Assembly: GCF_029581275.1 (NCBI RefSeq)
Contig: NZ_CP120742.1
Span: 2,516,501-2,580,500, forward strand
Reading direction: 5' to 3'
Length of the DNA stretch: 64,000 bases
Origin: Micromonospora sp. WMMD1155
GTDB lineage: Bacteria; Actinomycetota; Actinomycetes; Mycobacteriales; Micromonosporaceae
Made by a program: the position numbers and the translations under genes. Below are positions 21,353 to 30,159 of this stretch, piece after piece. Below the pieces are notes generated by a model. The model was given only the letters and a program-made list of their open reading frames with translations, had not been told where the DNA came from and did no database searches. The first letter of the stretch is position 1. Every line of letters begins with the position of its first letter.

Positions 21353-22339
21353 TCACCGTACCGCTGGGGACACCGCGGAGCGCATCGGTCGGGCCGGCGG
21401 CACCGGGCCGGTCGCGGCAGCCGAGGCGTCGGCCGGCGACGACGGAATCGCGGGACCGCGCCGGCTGCTCGGTGCGGCAGTCGTCCCGGGCGTGGTGGGC
21501 AGTGGCGCGGGCATCGCGGACGGCGGCACGAATGTCCTGGACGGCGGCACGGACCGGGTGCTGGTGGGTGTGGCGGTCACGGCGCCCGTCGGGCAGGTCG
21601 GAGCCGGCGTGGCGGTCGGGTCGACAGTCGGCGTCGGGTCGAACGTGGGCGTCGGGTCCAGCGTCAGGGTCGGGGTCGGATCGGGCCCGGTCGAGCCGGT
21701 CGGGTCCGGATCCGGCGGGTCGGTCGGGTCCGGGTCTGACGAACCGGTGGGGTCCGGATCGGTCGGGTCCGGGTCGGGTGAGCCGGTGGGATCCGGATCG
21801 GTCGGGTCCGGGTCGGGTGAACCGGTCGGGCCCGGGTCGGTCGGTGAAGCGGTCGGTGGTGGCGGAGCAACGGGCGGGCGGGCGGGGGGCGAGTAACCCC
21901 GGGTGGGATTCGGCGCGAGCGGCCCGGTCGTCGTCCGCGGGGCGGGACCCCGGTCCGCCGGGGCCGGCTCCTCCGCCGGGCGTCGCGGAGCGGCGGGCAG
22001 CCAGCCGCTGGTCGGTACGACACTGGGGGTGCCGAGCGGCGGGAGCGCCGGCTGACTGGTCATCGGCATCGGGATCAACACCGGCCCGACCGACGGGGTC
22101 GGGATGAACGGGGTGCTGCTGTCCGGCAGTGCGGTGCTGCCCGGAGTGGCCGAGCCGGCGCTGATCGCGGCGAGGATCGGCATCGACGCGGTCCCGGCCA
22201 GCAGGGCGACGGTGAGCAGGTAGCCCCGGGTGGGGCCGCCGCCGGGAGCACGGTGGACGCCCACCACGCGGCGGTAACCGCCTGCGGACCGGTGCCGGCC
22301 GAGCGCCGGTGTGCCGGGACCGTCAGCTGGCTCGTGCAC
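21353..22339 (-). CDS. Membrane-anchored or secreted Pro/Thr/Asp repeat protein
   Basis: 328 residues. One hydrophobic helix (about residues 40-60, YLLTVALLAGTASMPILAAI) follows a basic N-terminus, then an entirely low-complexity region: Pro/Thr/Ser-rich, with a 13-residue tandem repeat of the type TGSPDPDPTDPDP encoded by a 39-bp DNA repeat around 21715-21840. There is no folded domain. It is probably an extracytoplasmic stalk or wall-spanning protein. Low-complexity DNA makes frame assignment less certain, but the strand and helix support it. Confidence 0.6.
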   Translation of the reverse strand: MHEPADGPGTPALGRHRSAGGYRRVVGVHRAPGGGPTRGYLLTVALLAGTASMPILAAISAGSATPGSTALPDSSTPFIPTPSVGPVLIPMPMTSQPALPPLGTPSVVPTSGWLPAAPRRPAEEPAPADRGPAPRTTTGPLAPNPTRGYSPPARPPVAPPPPTASPTDPGPTGSPDPDPTDPDPTGSPDPDPTDPDPTGSSDPDPTDPPDPDPTGSTGPDPTPTLTLDPTPTFDPTPTVDPTATPAPTCPTGAVTATPTSTRSVPPSRTFVPPSAMPAPLPTTPGTTAAPSSRRGPAIPSSPADASAAATGPVPPARPMRSAVSPAVR

Positions 22340-22854
22340 CGCACACCCCTTGTCGTAGCCGTCGAGGAGATGAAGACGCCCCGCCTAAAGCTGGCAAACA
22401 ACCCGATAGGCGCGATCCTGCGGGAATCAGCCTTACGTAGTCACCCTGCGTCAGCCAACCTCCACCGCGTGTCGACACGCGGGCCTGACCGAACGGTGAC
22501 GAATCATCGCCGGATCGCCCTGGAAACGCAGGACGGCATGATGACGACAAACAATCGCAAAGCGTGGCCGGTCGGGATGCGGGGCGGGCGTACTGTGGGC
22601 GCGCTCACCTGCTCTGCGAATATGGAGCACGACGGCAACGCAGCCGTGACCTCCGCGCACCCTCGCGGCAGGCGCGGCCCGGCGCCGGCGCTCCCGATCC
22701 GGGTTCGGCCAGAACCCGGCTCACGCCGCGCGGCAACCCCCACCGGGGCTAGGCGCGGCCGCCAGGAACCGGTCCGGCAGCAGCCGGACAGGCGCACGAG
22801 TTGCGCGGCCGGGTGACCCCCCGGTGCCGACGCAGACACGACAGGGAGAGACCG
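22340..22854. other. 515-bp intergenic region upstream of the dehydrogenase operon
   Basis: No convincing gene. The overlapping open frames lack ribosome binding sites and family features. A small palindrome CGCGTGTCGACACGCG lies near 22470, and an AT-richer patch (ACAAACAATCGCAAAG) near 22546. The region must hold promoters for the minus-strand repeat protein and for the plus-strand dehydrogenase operon, but I cannot place them reliably. Confidence 0.4.
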
Positions 22855-24030
22855 ATGGCAAAGGGCGACCCCGGGGGCACCACCCGCAGCAGGCGGGCCG
22901 CACCCCGCTCCAGGAAGGGCGCGGCCGGCGACCCTGAGCTGGTGCAGCTACTGACCCCCGAAGGCGAACGGATCGACAGCGTCACCGGTCCGGACGGCAC
23001 CGAGTACCGCGTCGACTTCACCGACGAGGAATACCGCGGGCTCTACCGCGACCTGGTGCTGGTCCGGAAGCTGGACGCCGAGGCGACCGCTCTCCAGCGT
23101 CAGGGCGAGCTGGGCATCTGGGCCAGTCTGCTCGGCCAGGAGGCCGCCCAGGTCGGCTCGGGGCGGGCGCTGCGTACCCAGGACATGGCCTTCCCGACCT
23201 ACCGGGAGCACGGTGTCCTCTACTGCCGGGGCATCGACCCGATCATGCCGCTCGGCCTGTTCCGCGGCGTCGACCAGGGCGGCTGGGACCCGAACGAGTT
23301 CAAGTTCAACATGTACACGATCGTGATCGGGGCGCAGACCCTGCACGCCACCGGTTACGCCATGGGGATCACCATGGACGGCAAGACCGGCACCGACGAC
23401 GGCGAAGCCGTGATCGCGTACTTCGGTGACGGGGCCACCAGCCAGGGCGACGTCAACGAGGCGTTCGTCTGGGCGGGCGTGTTCAACGCGCCGATGGTCT
23501 TCTTCTGCCAGAACAACCAGTACGCCATCTCCGAGCCGTTGGAGCGGCAGACCCGCATCCCGCTCTACCAGCGGGCCGCCGGCTTCGGCTTCCCCGGCGT
23601 ACGGGTGGACGGCAACGACGTGCTGGCCACGTACGCGGTCACCCGCACCGCGCTGGACAACGCCCGGCACGGGCAGGGCCCGAGCCTGATCGAGGCGTAC
23701 ACGTACCGGATGGGCGCGCACACCACCTCCGACGACCCGACCCGCTACCGGATCGCCAGCGAGGTCGAGGCGTGGCAGGCGAAGGACCCGATCAGCCGGG
23801 TCAGGGCCTTCCTGGAGAAGCAGAAGATCGCCGACGCGGACTTCTTCGCCGAGGTCGACGAGCAGGCCCGCCGCGAGTCGGTGCACCTGCGTGAGCGGGT
23901 GCTCGCCATGCCCAACCCGGAGCCGGTGACGATGTTCGACCACGTCTACCCCAACGGCTCTCCGCTGCTCGACGAGCAGCGCGCGCAGTTCAGCCGTTAC
24001 ATGGAGTCGTTCGAGGGGAGCGCACACTGA
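22855..24030 (+). CDS. bkdA: Branched-chain 2-oxo-acid (or pyruvate) dehydrogenase E1 component, alpha subunit
   Basis: 391 residues. TPP-dependent decarboxylation of a 2-oxo acid. The TPP motif GDGATSQGDVNEAFVWAG continues to the NNQYAIS loop (about residues 195-230); the phosphorylation-loop-like region RMGAHTTSDDPTRYR is also typical. Start ATG 22855 follows AGGGAG by 6 nt. It is the first gene of E1alpha-E1beta-E2. Actinobacteria generally use single-chain AceE for pyruvate, and mycobacterial genes of this type form the branched-chain complex, so bkd is favoured over pdh, by inference. Confidence 0.88.
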   Translation: MAKGDPGGTTRSRRAAPRSRKGAAGDPELVQLLTPEGERIDSVTGPDGTEYRVDFTDEEYRGLYRDLVLVRKLDAEATALQRQGELGIWASLLGQEAAQVGSGRALRTQDMAFPTYREHGVLYCRGIDPIMPLGLFRGVDQGGWDPNEFKFNMYTIVIGAQTLHATGYAMGITMDGKTGTDDGEAVIAYFGDGATSQGDVNEAFVWAGVFNAPMVFFCQNNQYAISEPLERQTRIPLYQRAAGFGFPGVRVDGNDVLATYAVTRTALDNARHGQGPSLIEAYTYRMGAHTTSDDPTRYRIASEVEAWQAKDPISRVRAFLEKQKIADADFFAEVDEQARRESVHLRERVLAMPNPEPVTMFDHVYPNGSPLLDEQRAQFSRYMESFEGSAH

Positions 24031-25019
24031 TGGCCACGGAGACGCTCACCCTCGGCAAGGCCCTCAACACCGGTCTGCGCCGCGCCCTGGAGACCGACCC
24101 CAAGGTCATCATCATGGGCGAGGACGTCGGCAAGCTCGGCGGCGTCTTCCGGATCACCGACGGGCTCCAGAAGGACTTCGGCGACCAGCGGGTGATCGAC
24201 ACCCCGTTGGCCGAGTCCGGCATCATCGGCACCGCTGTCGGCCTGGCCATCCGTGGCTATCGGCCGGTCTGCGAGATCCAGTTCGACGGTTTCGTCTACC
24301 CCGCGTACGACCAGATCGTGTCGCAGGTGGCGAAGATGCACTACCGCTCGCGCGGCAAGCTCAGCATCCCCATGGTGATCCGGATCCCGTTCGGTGGCGG
24401 CATCGGCGCGGTCGAGCACCACTCCGAGTCGCCGGAGGCGTACTTCGCGCACACCGCCGGTCTGAAGGTGGTGTCCTGCTCCAACCCGCAGGACGCGTAC
24501 GTGATGATCCAGCAGGCCATCGCCTCGGACGACCCGATCGTGTTCCTGGAGCCCAAGCGGCGCTACTGGGAGAAGGGTCAGGTCGACCTGGACGCGCCGC
24601 TGTCCGAGGCGTACCCCCTGCATTCGGCCCGGGTCGTGCGGCCCGGCACCGACGTCACCCTGCTGGCCTACGGGCCGATGGTGCGGACCTGCCTGGAGGC
24701 GGCGACCGCCGCGGCCGAGGACGGCCGGGAGCTGGAGGTCATCGACCTACGCTCACTGTCCCCGCTGGATCTGAGCGCCGCGTACGAGTCGGTCAAGCGC
24801 ACCGGCCGCGCGGTGGTGGTGCACGAGGCGCCGTCCAACATCGGTCTCGGCGCCGAGTTGGCCGCCCGGATCACCGAGGAGTGCTTCTACTCCCTGGAGT
24901 CGCCGGTGCTGCGGGTGACCGGCTTCGACACCCCCTACCCGGCCGCCCGGGTGGAGGAGGAGTATCTGCCCGACCTCGATCGGGTGCTCGACGCCGTCGA
25001 CCGCACCTTCGGTTGGTGA
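24030..25019 (+). CDS. bkdB: 2-oxo-acid dehydrogenase E1 component, beta subunit
   Basis: 329 residues, transketolase-type pyrimidine-binding domain with GEDVGKLGGVFRITDG near residue 28 and FDGFVYPAYDQIV, followed by the C-terminal transketolase domain (SLSPLD, VVVHEAP). It forms the alpha2beta2 E1 with the preceding gene. The start ATG overlaps the E1alpha stop by one base (TGATG), which implies coupled translation. Confidence 0.93.
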   Translation: MATETLTLGKALNTGLRRALETDPKVIIMGEDVGKLGGVFRITDGLQKDFGDQRVIDTPLAESGIIGTAVGLAIRGYRPVCEIQFDGFVYPAYDQIVSQVAKMHYRSRGKLSIPMVIRIPFGGGIGAVEHHSESPEAYFAHTAGLKVVSCSNPQDAYVMIQQAIASDDPIVFLEPKRRYWEKGQVDLDAPLSEAYPLHSARVVRPGTDVTLLAYGPMVRTCLEAATAAAEDGRELEVIDLRSLSPLDLSAAYESVKRTGRAVVVHEAPSNIGLGAELAARITEECFYSLESPVLRVTGFDTPYPAARVEEEYLPDLDRVLDAVDRTFGW

Positions 25020-25024
25020 GCGAC

Positions 25025-26485
25025 ATGTCCCGGATCAAGACGTTCAACCTGCCCGACCTGGGCGAAGGACTGACCGAGGGCGAGATCCTGACCTGGCTGG
25101 TCAAGGTCGGCGACACCATCGAGCTGAACCAGCCGATCGTCGAGGTCGAGACGGCGAAGGCGGCGGTGGAGATCCCGGCGAAGTGGGCCGGTCAGGTGCA
25201 GGCGATCCACCACCCGGAGGGCACCACGGTGGAGGTGGGTGCGCCGATCATCGCGATCGACACCGACCCGGGCGCCGGTCCGCTGGAAGCCCCGTCGACC
25301 ACCGCCGCACCGAGCGGCGACCTGCCCACTCCGTCGGCGGCTTCGCTGGCGGCGGTGGAGGTGGCGCCGGCCGAGGGCATGGTGGAGCCCGGCCTGATCG
25401 GCGGTCCGGCCCCGGGTGGTCGGACCGCGGTGCTGGTCGGCTACGGCCCGCGCACCACGACGGCGAAGCGCCGCCCCCGCAAGGGCGGCGTCCCGGCGCA
25501 GACCCCCGCCCCGGCGGTGGATCATGGAGTTGTGGCGGGTGACAAACCAGCCCCTACCCCTGCTGTTCCGGCAACACAAGTCCATGATCGACGGGGCGGG
25601 GCGGTTCTGGCCAAGCCGCCGGTGCGCAAGCTCGCCAAGGATCTCGGGGTCGATCTCGCGACGTTGACCGGTTCGGGTCCGCTGGGCTCGATCACCCGCG
25701 AGGACGTGCAGCGGGCGGCGAGCGGCGCCACCGTGGTGGCCGAGCCGGTCACGGCGACGGCGACGAGCGCCGCGAGCTTCGGCACGGATCGCGAGCAGCG
25801 CATCCCGGTCAAGGGGGTACGCAAGCTCACCGCCGAGAACATGTCGCGCTCGGCGTTCACCGCTCCGCACGTGACGGAGTTCCTGACCGTCGACGTGACC
25901 CGGGCGATGAAGGCGCTGGAGCGACTGCGCGGCCGACGGGAGTGGCGCGACGTACGGGTCTCGCCGCTGCTGCTGGTGGCGAAGGCCGTGCTGCTGGCGG
26001 TGAAGCGTCACCCGATGGTCAACTCGACCTGGGCCGGCGACGAGATCGTGGTCAAGGAGTACGTCAACCTCGGTATCGCGGCAGCCACCGAACGCGGTCT
26101 GATCGTGCCGAACATCAAGGACGCCGGCCGGCTCTCGCTGCGGGAGTTGGCGGACTCGCTGACCGACCTGGTGCAGACGGCCAAGTCCGGCCGCACCTCG
26201 CCGGCGGACATGTCCGGCGGCACCCTGACCATCACCAACGTCGGTGTGTTCGGGGTGGACACCGGCACGCCGATCCTGCCCCCGGGCGAGTCGGCGATCC
26301 TGGCGTTCGGTGCGGTGCGGGAGATGCCCTGGGTGCACAAGGGCAAGGTCAAGGTGCGTCAGGTGACCACCCTGGGGCTGAGCTTCGACCACCGGATCAT
26401 CGACGGTGAGCTGGGCTCGAAGTTCCTGCGCGACATCGGCGACTTCCTCGCCGATCCGGAGGCGGCCCTGCTCGCCTGGACCTGA
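25025..26485 (+). CDS. bkdC: 2-oxo-acid dehydrogenase E2 component (dihydrolipoyl acyltransferase)
   Basis: 486 residues. It transfers the acyl group from lipoate to CoA. It has one lipoyl domain (residues 1-80, lipoyl Lys in VETAKAAVEIP), a long Ala/Pro linker, a peripheral-subunit-binding domain (KPPVRKLAKDLGVDL, ITREDVQ; about 200-240) and a catalytic domain with SFDHRIIDG near the end. Part of the linker (about residues 165-189) is encoded by a palindromic DNA element. No E3 gene is adjacent; the operon ends at a strong terminator. Confidence 0.93.
   Translation: MSRIKTFNLPDLGEGLTEGEILTWLVKVGDTIELNQPIVEVETAKAAVEIPAKWAGQVQAIHHPEGTTVEVGAPIIAIDTDPGAGPLEAPSTTAAPSGDLPTPSAASLAAVEVAPAEGMVEPGLIGGPAPGGRTAVLVGYGPRTTTAKRRPRKGGVPAQTPAPAVDHGVVAGDKPAPTPAVPATQVHDRRGGAVLAKPPVRKLAKDLGVDLATLTGSGPLGSITREDVQRAASGATVVAEPVTATATSAASFGTDREQRIPVKGVRKLTAENMSRSAFTAPHVTEFLTVDVTRAMKALERLRGRREWRDVRVSPLLLVAKAVLLAVKRHPMVNSTWAGDEIVVKEYVNLGIAAATERGLIVPNIKDAGRLSLRELADSLTDLVQTAKSGRTSPADMSGGTLTITNVGVFGVDTGTPILPPGESAILAFGAVREMPWVHKGKVKVRQVTTLGLSFDHRIIDGELGSKFLRDIGDFLADPEAALLAWT
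25520..25589. repeat. Palindromic element embedded in frame in the E2 linker
   Basis: GATCATGGAGTTGTGGCG at 25520-25537 pairs imperfectly with the reverse complement of 25571-25589 (GATCATGGACTTGTGTTGC). The 70-bp element has no stop in the E2 frame and encodes a segment unlike the surrounding Ala/Pro linker (VDHGVVAGDKP then ATQVHDR). Its ends resemble the TGATCA-type palindromes found between genes here. Confidence 0.7.
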
Positions 26486-26502
26486 TCGTTCGCGACGCCA
26501 GC

Positions 26503-26553
26503 CACGGCCGGTGTGCCACGGGTTAACGCCCGGCACACCGGCCGTGTCATTTT
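26503..26553 (+). terminator. Strong terminator after the dehydrogenase operon
   Basis: Perfect 15-bp arms at 26503-26517 and 26532-26546 with a 14-nt loop, followed by CATTTT. It starts 18 nt after the E2 stop. Confidence 0.9.
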
Positions 26554-26703
26554 GGCAACGGAACCGTCGGCCAGACAGCCTGTTGACCTTTGATTGTTAG
26601 GCAAGTGTCTCAGCTCACCTAATAATCGATGGAAGTTCACCGGGTTCTGCGGTTGAATAGACGCATCAGGGGCTGACAACCGAATAGCTAGGGGGACCCA
26701 CCA

Positions 26704-26841
26704 ATGAGCATGATCGAGCGAATCCGCAACCACCGCGACGCCAACCGCCGCGCCCGTGCCATCGAGCACGCGCTGCGCTCGGCGAACTCGCCGGCGGTCC
26801 GCGAGGAGATCCTCGTCATCGCCCAGCGTCACATGAGCTGA
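26704..26841 (+). CDS. Small basic helical protein, 45 residues
   Basis: Too short for most gene calls. It starts MSMIERIRNHRDANRRARA and continues with an amphipathic helical stretch to VIAQRHMS. A GGGGGA site lies about 6-12 nt upstream of ATG 26704, a hairpin terminator follows, and codon usage is GC3-rich. The long 5' gap is AT-rich and could hold a promoter (TTGACC near 26582). No family or function is recognised. Confidence 0.6.
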   Translation: MSMIERIRNHRDANRRARAIEHALRSANSPAVREEILVIAQRHMS

Positions 26842-26873
26842 CGCTCCACGACATTCCGCACCTCCTCCAGATC

Positions 26874-26912
26874 GATGGCCCACCCGGCGCACCGGGTGGG
26901 CCATCGGCGTTT
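26874..26912 (+). terminator. Hairpin terminator after the 45-residue gene
   Basis: GATGGCCCACCCGG (26874-26887) pairs perfectly with 26892-26905 over a 4-nt loop; GGCGTTT follows. Confidence 0.85.
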
Positions 26913-27184
26913 CCCGCCACCCACCACCGGGATTCCGCCCTGCCGCAACGCCCGGTACGGTGGGCTTCGGTCGCCGCCCGCCGACCCGGCAGAGGCCGAG
27001 CCGATAGAAGCTGCTCGACACCGACCGGTCACGCGTAGTGACGACCGGTGCTCCTTGGACGCGCCGTGCCGCTACCCGATACCGTGCGGGGAGCCGGCAC
27101 AGCGGTACGCCGGTGACGCCGGCAGCCATGCCGAGGAGACCGATCGGCACCGGCGAGCCGACATGTGATGGAGGAGGCGCACCC

Positions 27185-29881
27185 ATGACGTCCGAGGGCC
27201 CGCACCGTCCCGGCCAAGAGCCGGACGAGGTGTCACCGGGCGCCGGCGGACCGGCGCCGTACGGCGACCGCCCGGCGCAGCCGGACAACGGCCAGAACGC
27301 CGCCGGCCCCGACCTGGGCTGGGCGCCCCCGCCGCCGACGCGGCCCAACCCGTCGACGCCGGCCTGGGCGACCCAGGGCGAGCAGCAGCCCACCCCCGCC
27401 TGGGGTGGCGCCCCGCAGCCCAACGACCCCGCGCAGCCCGCCTGGGCCGCCGGCGGCGGCACGAGCGAACCACCGCAGCAGCAGCCCGGCGGCTGGCCCG
27501 GCAACGACGCAGGCGCGCCCGCCCCCGCCCAGCCCGCCGCGTGGGGCGCGCAGCAGCAGGGCTGGCAGTCGGGTGCCGCCGACCAGCCCGAGTGGGTGCA
27601 GGCCCAGCCGGCCGCGAGGGGCGCCGCGCAGGTGCCTCCGGCCACCACTGCCTGGCCCGCCCAGGAAGACCCGGCCCAGTCCGGCGGCTGGGGTGGCGCC
27701 GCCCAGGCCAACCCGCCCGCCGGTGACTGGCGCGGGGCCGAGGCGCAGCAGCCCGAGCCTCCGCAGGCCGGTGGTTGGTCCGGCGCTGCCCAGCAGGAGG
27801 GCGCGACCGGCAACGGCGGCTGGCCCGCCGGCACCGCCGCCCGCGACGACCAGCCGGTGTGGACGCCGGCCGAGCAGTCACCGCCGGCCTGGGGCCAACC
27901 CGCCGAGCCGACGGAGCAGCCCGCCCCGGCGTGGGGCCAGGCCGCCCCGCCGAACGCCGCCCGTGGGGCGGCTCAGGTGCCGGCACCGAGCCGACCCGAC
28001 CAGGAGGACCCGGCGCAGTCCGGCGGGTGGGCGGCACAGCAGCAGGCACAGCCCGCCGCCTGGAACGACGGCAGCGAGGCGCGACAGGACCAACCCGCGC
28101 AGCCCGCCGCCTGGGGCGCCGCCGAAGGCCGTCCGCAGCAGCCCGACTGGGTGCTCACCCCTCAGGACCAGCCGACCGATCGGCCGGAGCCGTCGGGGTG
28201 GACCCCGCCCGAGCAGAGCGGCCTCCCCGCTCGCGCCAGCGTCAGCGTGCCCGGCAACGACGGGGCGCCCGGCTGGCCCGCCAACCCGGACAACCCGGCC
28301 CCGAGCACTCCCGTCGTTCCGGAGGCCGAACCGTGGGCACCCGGTGAGGTGTGGGGTCGCGCCGAAGCGGAAGCTTCCGCCCAGTCCCGTGGTGGCTGGG
28401 AAGCGGACCGCGGCGGCGAGGCACCCGCCTACCAGCCCGGGCCCGCACCGGGCATCTCACCGGCGAACGCGGTGCCGCTGCCCCCGCAGGAGCAGCGCGT
28501 GCCGGGCGCCAGCCTGGCCGCCATCCCGCCGGCCGACTACCCGGCACCGCACGCCCAGTTCGCTCCGATCCCCGAGCAGCCCGCGTACGCCGAGCGGGAG
28601 ACACCGGACGCCGCCGCACAGTACGAGGCGGAGCCGGCCGGCTGGGGTCGCGCGGAGGATGCCTCCGCGAGTGGTGCTGTGGTGCCCGCCCCGCGTACCT
28701 CCCCGGAGTCCGGTGCAGGCCGTGCGGTCGTACCCACATCGGAGGCCGATCAGGCGGCGGGCGCGGCGGCCCGAGCCACCGCGAGCGCATCGGTGCCGCT
28801 GGCCAGCCGGGTGATGCCCCCGACCGACCAGGCCGCCCGACCGACCGGCACGGCTTCGCCACAACCCCGGGTGTACGGCCGCCCGGCCCGCCCCGAGCCG
28901 GAGAACGAGCCGGAGCCGGAGGCGTTCCAGGCCGAGCCGGCAGTCGAGCGGCAGGCCGCGCCGGAGTGGCAGAACGATCCGCAACGCCCGGTCGTGCCCG
29001 AGTGGCAGAACGACTCGCAACGCCCGGTGGTGCCCGAGTGGCAGGACGACGCGCAGCGCCAGGCCGGCCCCGGCTGGGGCGGCGAGCCGGCTGCCGATCC
29101 GCGCTTCGACGACCGGCAGCCCGCACCGAACGCGTTCGGTGAGGCTCCGTCGGCACCGCCGGCGTTCCCGCCGGGTGTGCCGTCCTTCGTCGACGCGCCC
29201 GGCAACAACCGGCCGGTCAACGGCAACCGACCGAACGCCGGTGCCGAACGGCCCGCCGACCAGTTCGGCGGCCCCGGGTCGCCGGCCGCCGGTAGCGCCG
29301 CGGTCAACGGCACCGCCACCTTCGGCGTAGCGGACTTCGGTGGGCCGGGCTCCGGTGGGCCGGGCTCTGGTGGCTTCGGTGGGCCGGGCTTCAGTGCCGG
29401 GCCGGCAACGGAACCGGTGCCGGGCGGCAACTTCCCACCGTCGTTCCCGCCCGCGCAGCAGCCCCCGTCGCCGTGGGGCCAGGAGGCCGGGCAGTCGGAG
29501 CAGGGCCGGTTCGACGCGTTCAAGCCGGACGCCGACGAGCCGAAGGTGGAACCGCCGACCCCGAAGGTACGCAACGGCCGGGTGCTGGCCGCGGTGCTGG
29601 TCGCCGCGGTGCTGATCCTCGCGGTGCCGCTCGGTCTGCTGCTGCTGCTCGGCAAGTTCGGCGACAACGACACGCCGGCCTTCGACCCGGCGGTCGGCAC
29701 CTGCGTGAAGCAGTCCGGTCAGGGTGGCGCTTCGGCGGCGGACTGCGGCGAGGCGGGCGCTTTCACGATCGTGTCGAAGGTGGACGCGAAGGAGAAGTGT
29801 GCCGACCCGACGCAGCCGCACGTGGTGCTGCCGGGTGACGGCACCAACCGGGTGCTCTGCCTCAAGCCGGCCACGAAGTAA
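27185..29881 (+). CDS. Long disordered Pro/Gln/Trp-rich protein with C-terminal LppU-like domain
   Basis: 898 residues from ATG 27185, set by GGAGG 7 nt upstream. Residues 1 to about 795 are low-complexity: Pro, Gln, Trp, Gly and Ala, with many short AAWG, PAWGQ and GGW motifs, a 12-residue tandem repeat PEWQNDxQRPVV (about 595-632) and GGPGSGG runs. One transmembrane helix (VLAAVLVAAVLILAVPLGLL) near 800-820 is followed by a 75-residue outer domain with four cysteines, resembling the LppU/SCO3897 family. The long part would be cytoplasmic. The role is unknown. Confidence 0.75.
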   Translation: MTSEGPHRPGQEPDEVSPGAGGPAPYGDRPAQPDNGQNAAGPDLGWAPPPPTRPNPSTPAWATQGEQQPTPAWGGAPQPNDPAQPAWAAGGGTSEPPQQQPGGWPGNDAGAPAPAQPAAWGAQQQGWQSGAADQPEWVQAQPAARGAAQVPPATTAWPAQEDPAQSGGWGGAAQANPPAGDWRGAEAQQPEPPQAGGWSGAAQQEGATGNGGWPAGTAARDDQPVWTPAEQSPPAWGQPAEPTEQPAPAWGQAAPPNAARGAAQVPAPSRPDQEDPAQSGGWAAQQQAQPAAWNDGSEARQDQPAQPAAWGAAEGRPQQPDWVLTPQDQPTDRPEPSGWTPPEQSGLPARASVSVPGNDGAPGWPANPDNPAPSTPVVPEAEPWAPGEVWGRAEAEASAQSRGGWEADRGGEAPAYQPGPAPGISPANAVPLPPQEQRVPGASLAAIPPADYPAPHAQFAPIPEQPAYAERETPDAAAQYEAEPAGWGRAEDASASGAVVPAPRTSPESGAGRAVVPTSEADQAAGAAARATASASVPLASRVMPPTDQAARPTGTASPQPRVYGRPARPEPENEPEPEAFQAEPAVERQAAPEWQNDPQRPVVPEWQNDSQRPVVPEWQDDAQRQAGPGWGGEPAADPRFDDRQPAPNAFGEAPSAPPAFPPGVPSFVDAPGNNRPVNGNRPNAGAERPADQFGGPGSPAAGSAAVNGTATFGVADFGGPGSGGPGSGGFGGPGFSAGPATEPVPGGNFPPSFPPAQQPPSPWGQEAGQSEQGRFDAFKPDADEPKVEPPTPKVRNGRVLAAVLVAAVLILAVPLGLLLLLGKFGDNDTPAFDPAVGTCVKQSGQGGASAADCGEAGAFTIVSKVDAKEKCADPTQPHVVLPGDGTNRVLCLKPATK

Positions 29882-29973
29882 CTCCGTCGACGGCGGGGTC
29901 ACGGGCGACCGTGACCCCGCCGTCGTCGTACCCGTCCCCGCGCCCAAGCCCGCCGCCGAACGCGCCGCACCGT

Positions 29974-30055
29974 CCAAGATCCGCACAAGATCGGGGATGT
30001 TGGTGTCTCCAGCGCCTCGGAGGCAGCACCATCGGGGAACTTGCGCGGATCTTGG
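29974..30055. repeat. Dispersed palindrome family B, copy 1
   Basis: Outer arms CCAAGATCCGC (29974-29984) and GCGGATCTTGG (30045-30055) pair perfectly, with further partial pairing (CAAG/CTTG) and an inner hairpin of GGTG/CACC. A related element occurs at 35309-35392. It lies in the 278-bp gap before the NHLRC2-like gene, which otherwise shows no gene. Confidence 0.75.
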
Positions 30056-30159
30056 CTGGCCAGTTGGCAGGTCGTCGACCCCCTCCGACAGTGCGCGTCA
30101 TGGCCCTCTGTCGTCCGGGTCACGGCGATCGGGCCGGTGGCGCGTGGCAGGCTGAGGGC

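Noticed and set aside
22253..22816. Gene between the repeat protein and the dehydrogenase operon
   Set aside because: Frames on both strands are Arg/Ala/Pro-rich without start signals; treated as intergenic.
26582..26627. Iron-box-like TTAGG...CCTAA repeat before the 45-residue gene
   Set aside because: The half sites are spaced about 26 bp across, not the 19 bp of DtxR/IdeR boxes, and no iron gene follows.
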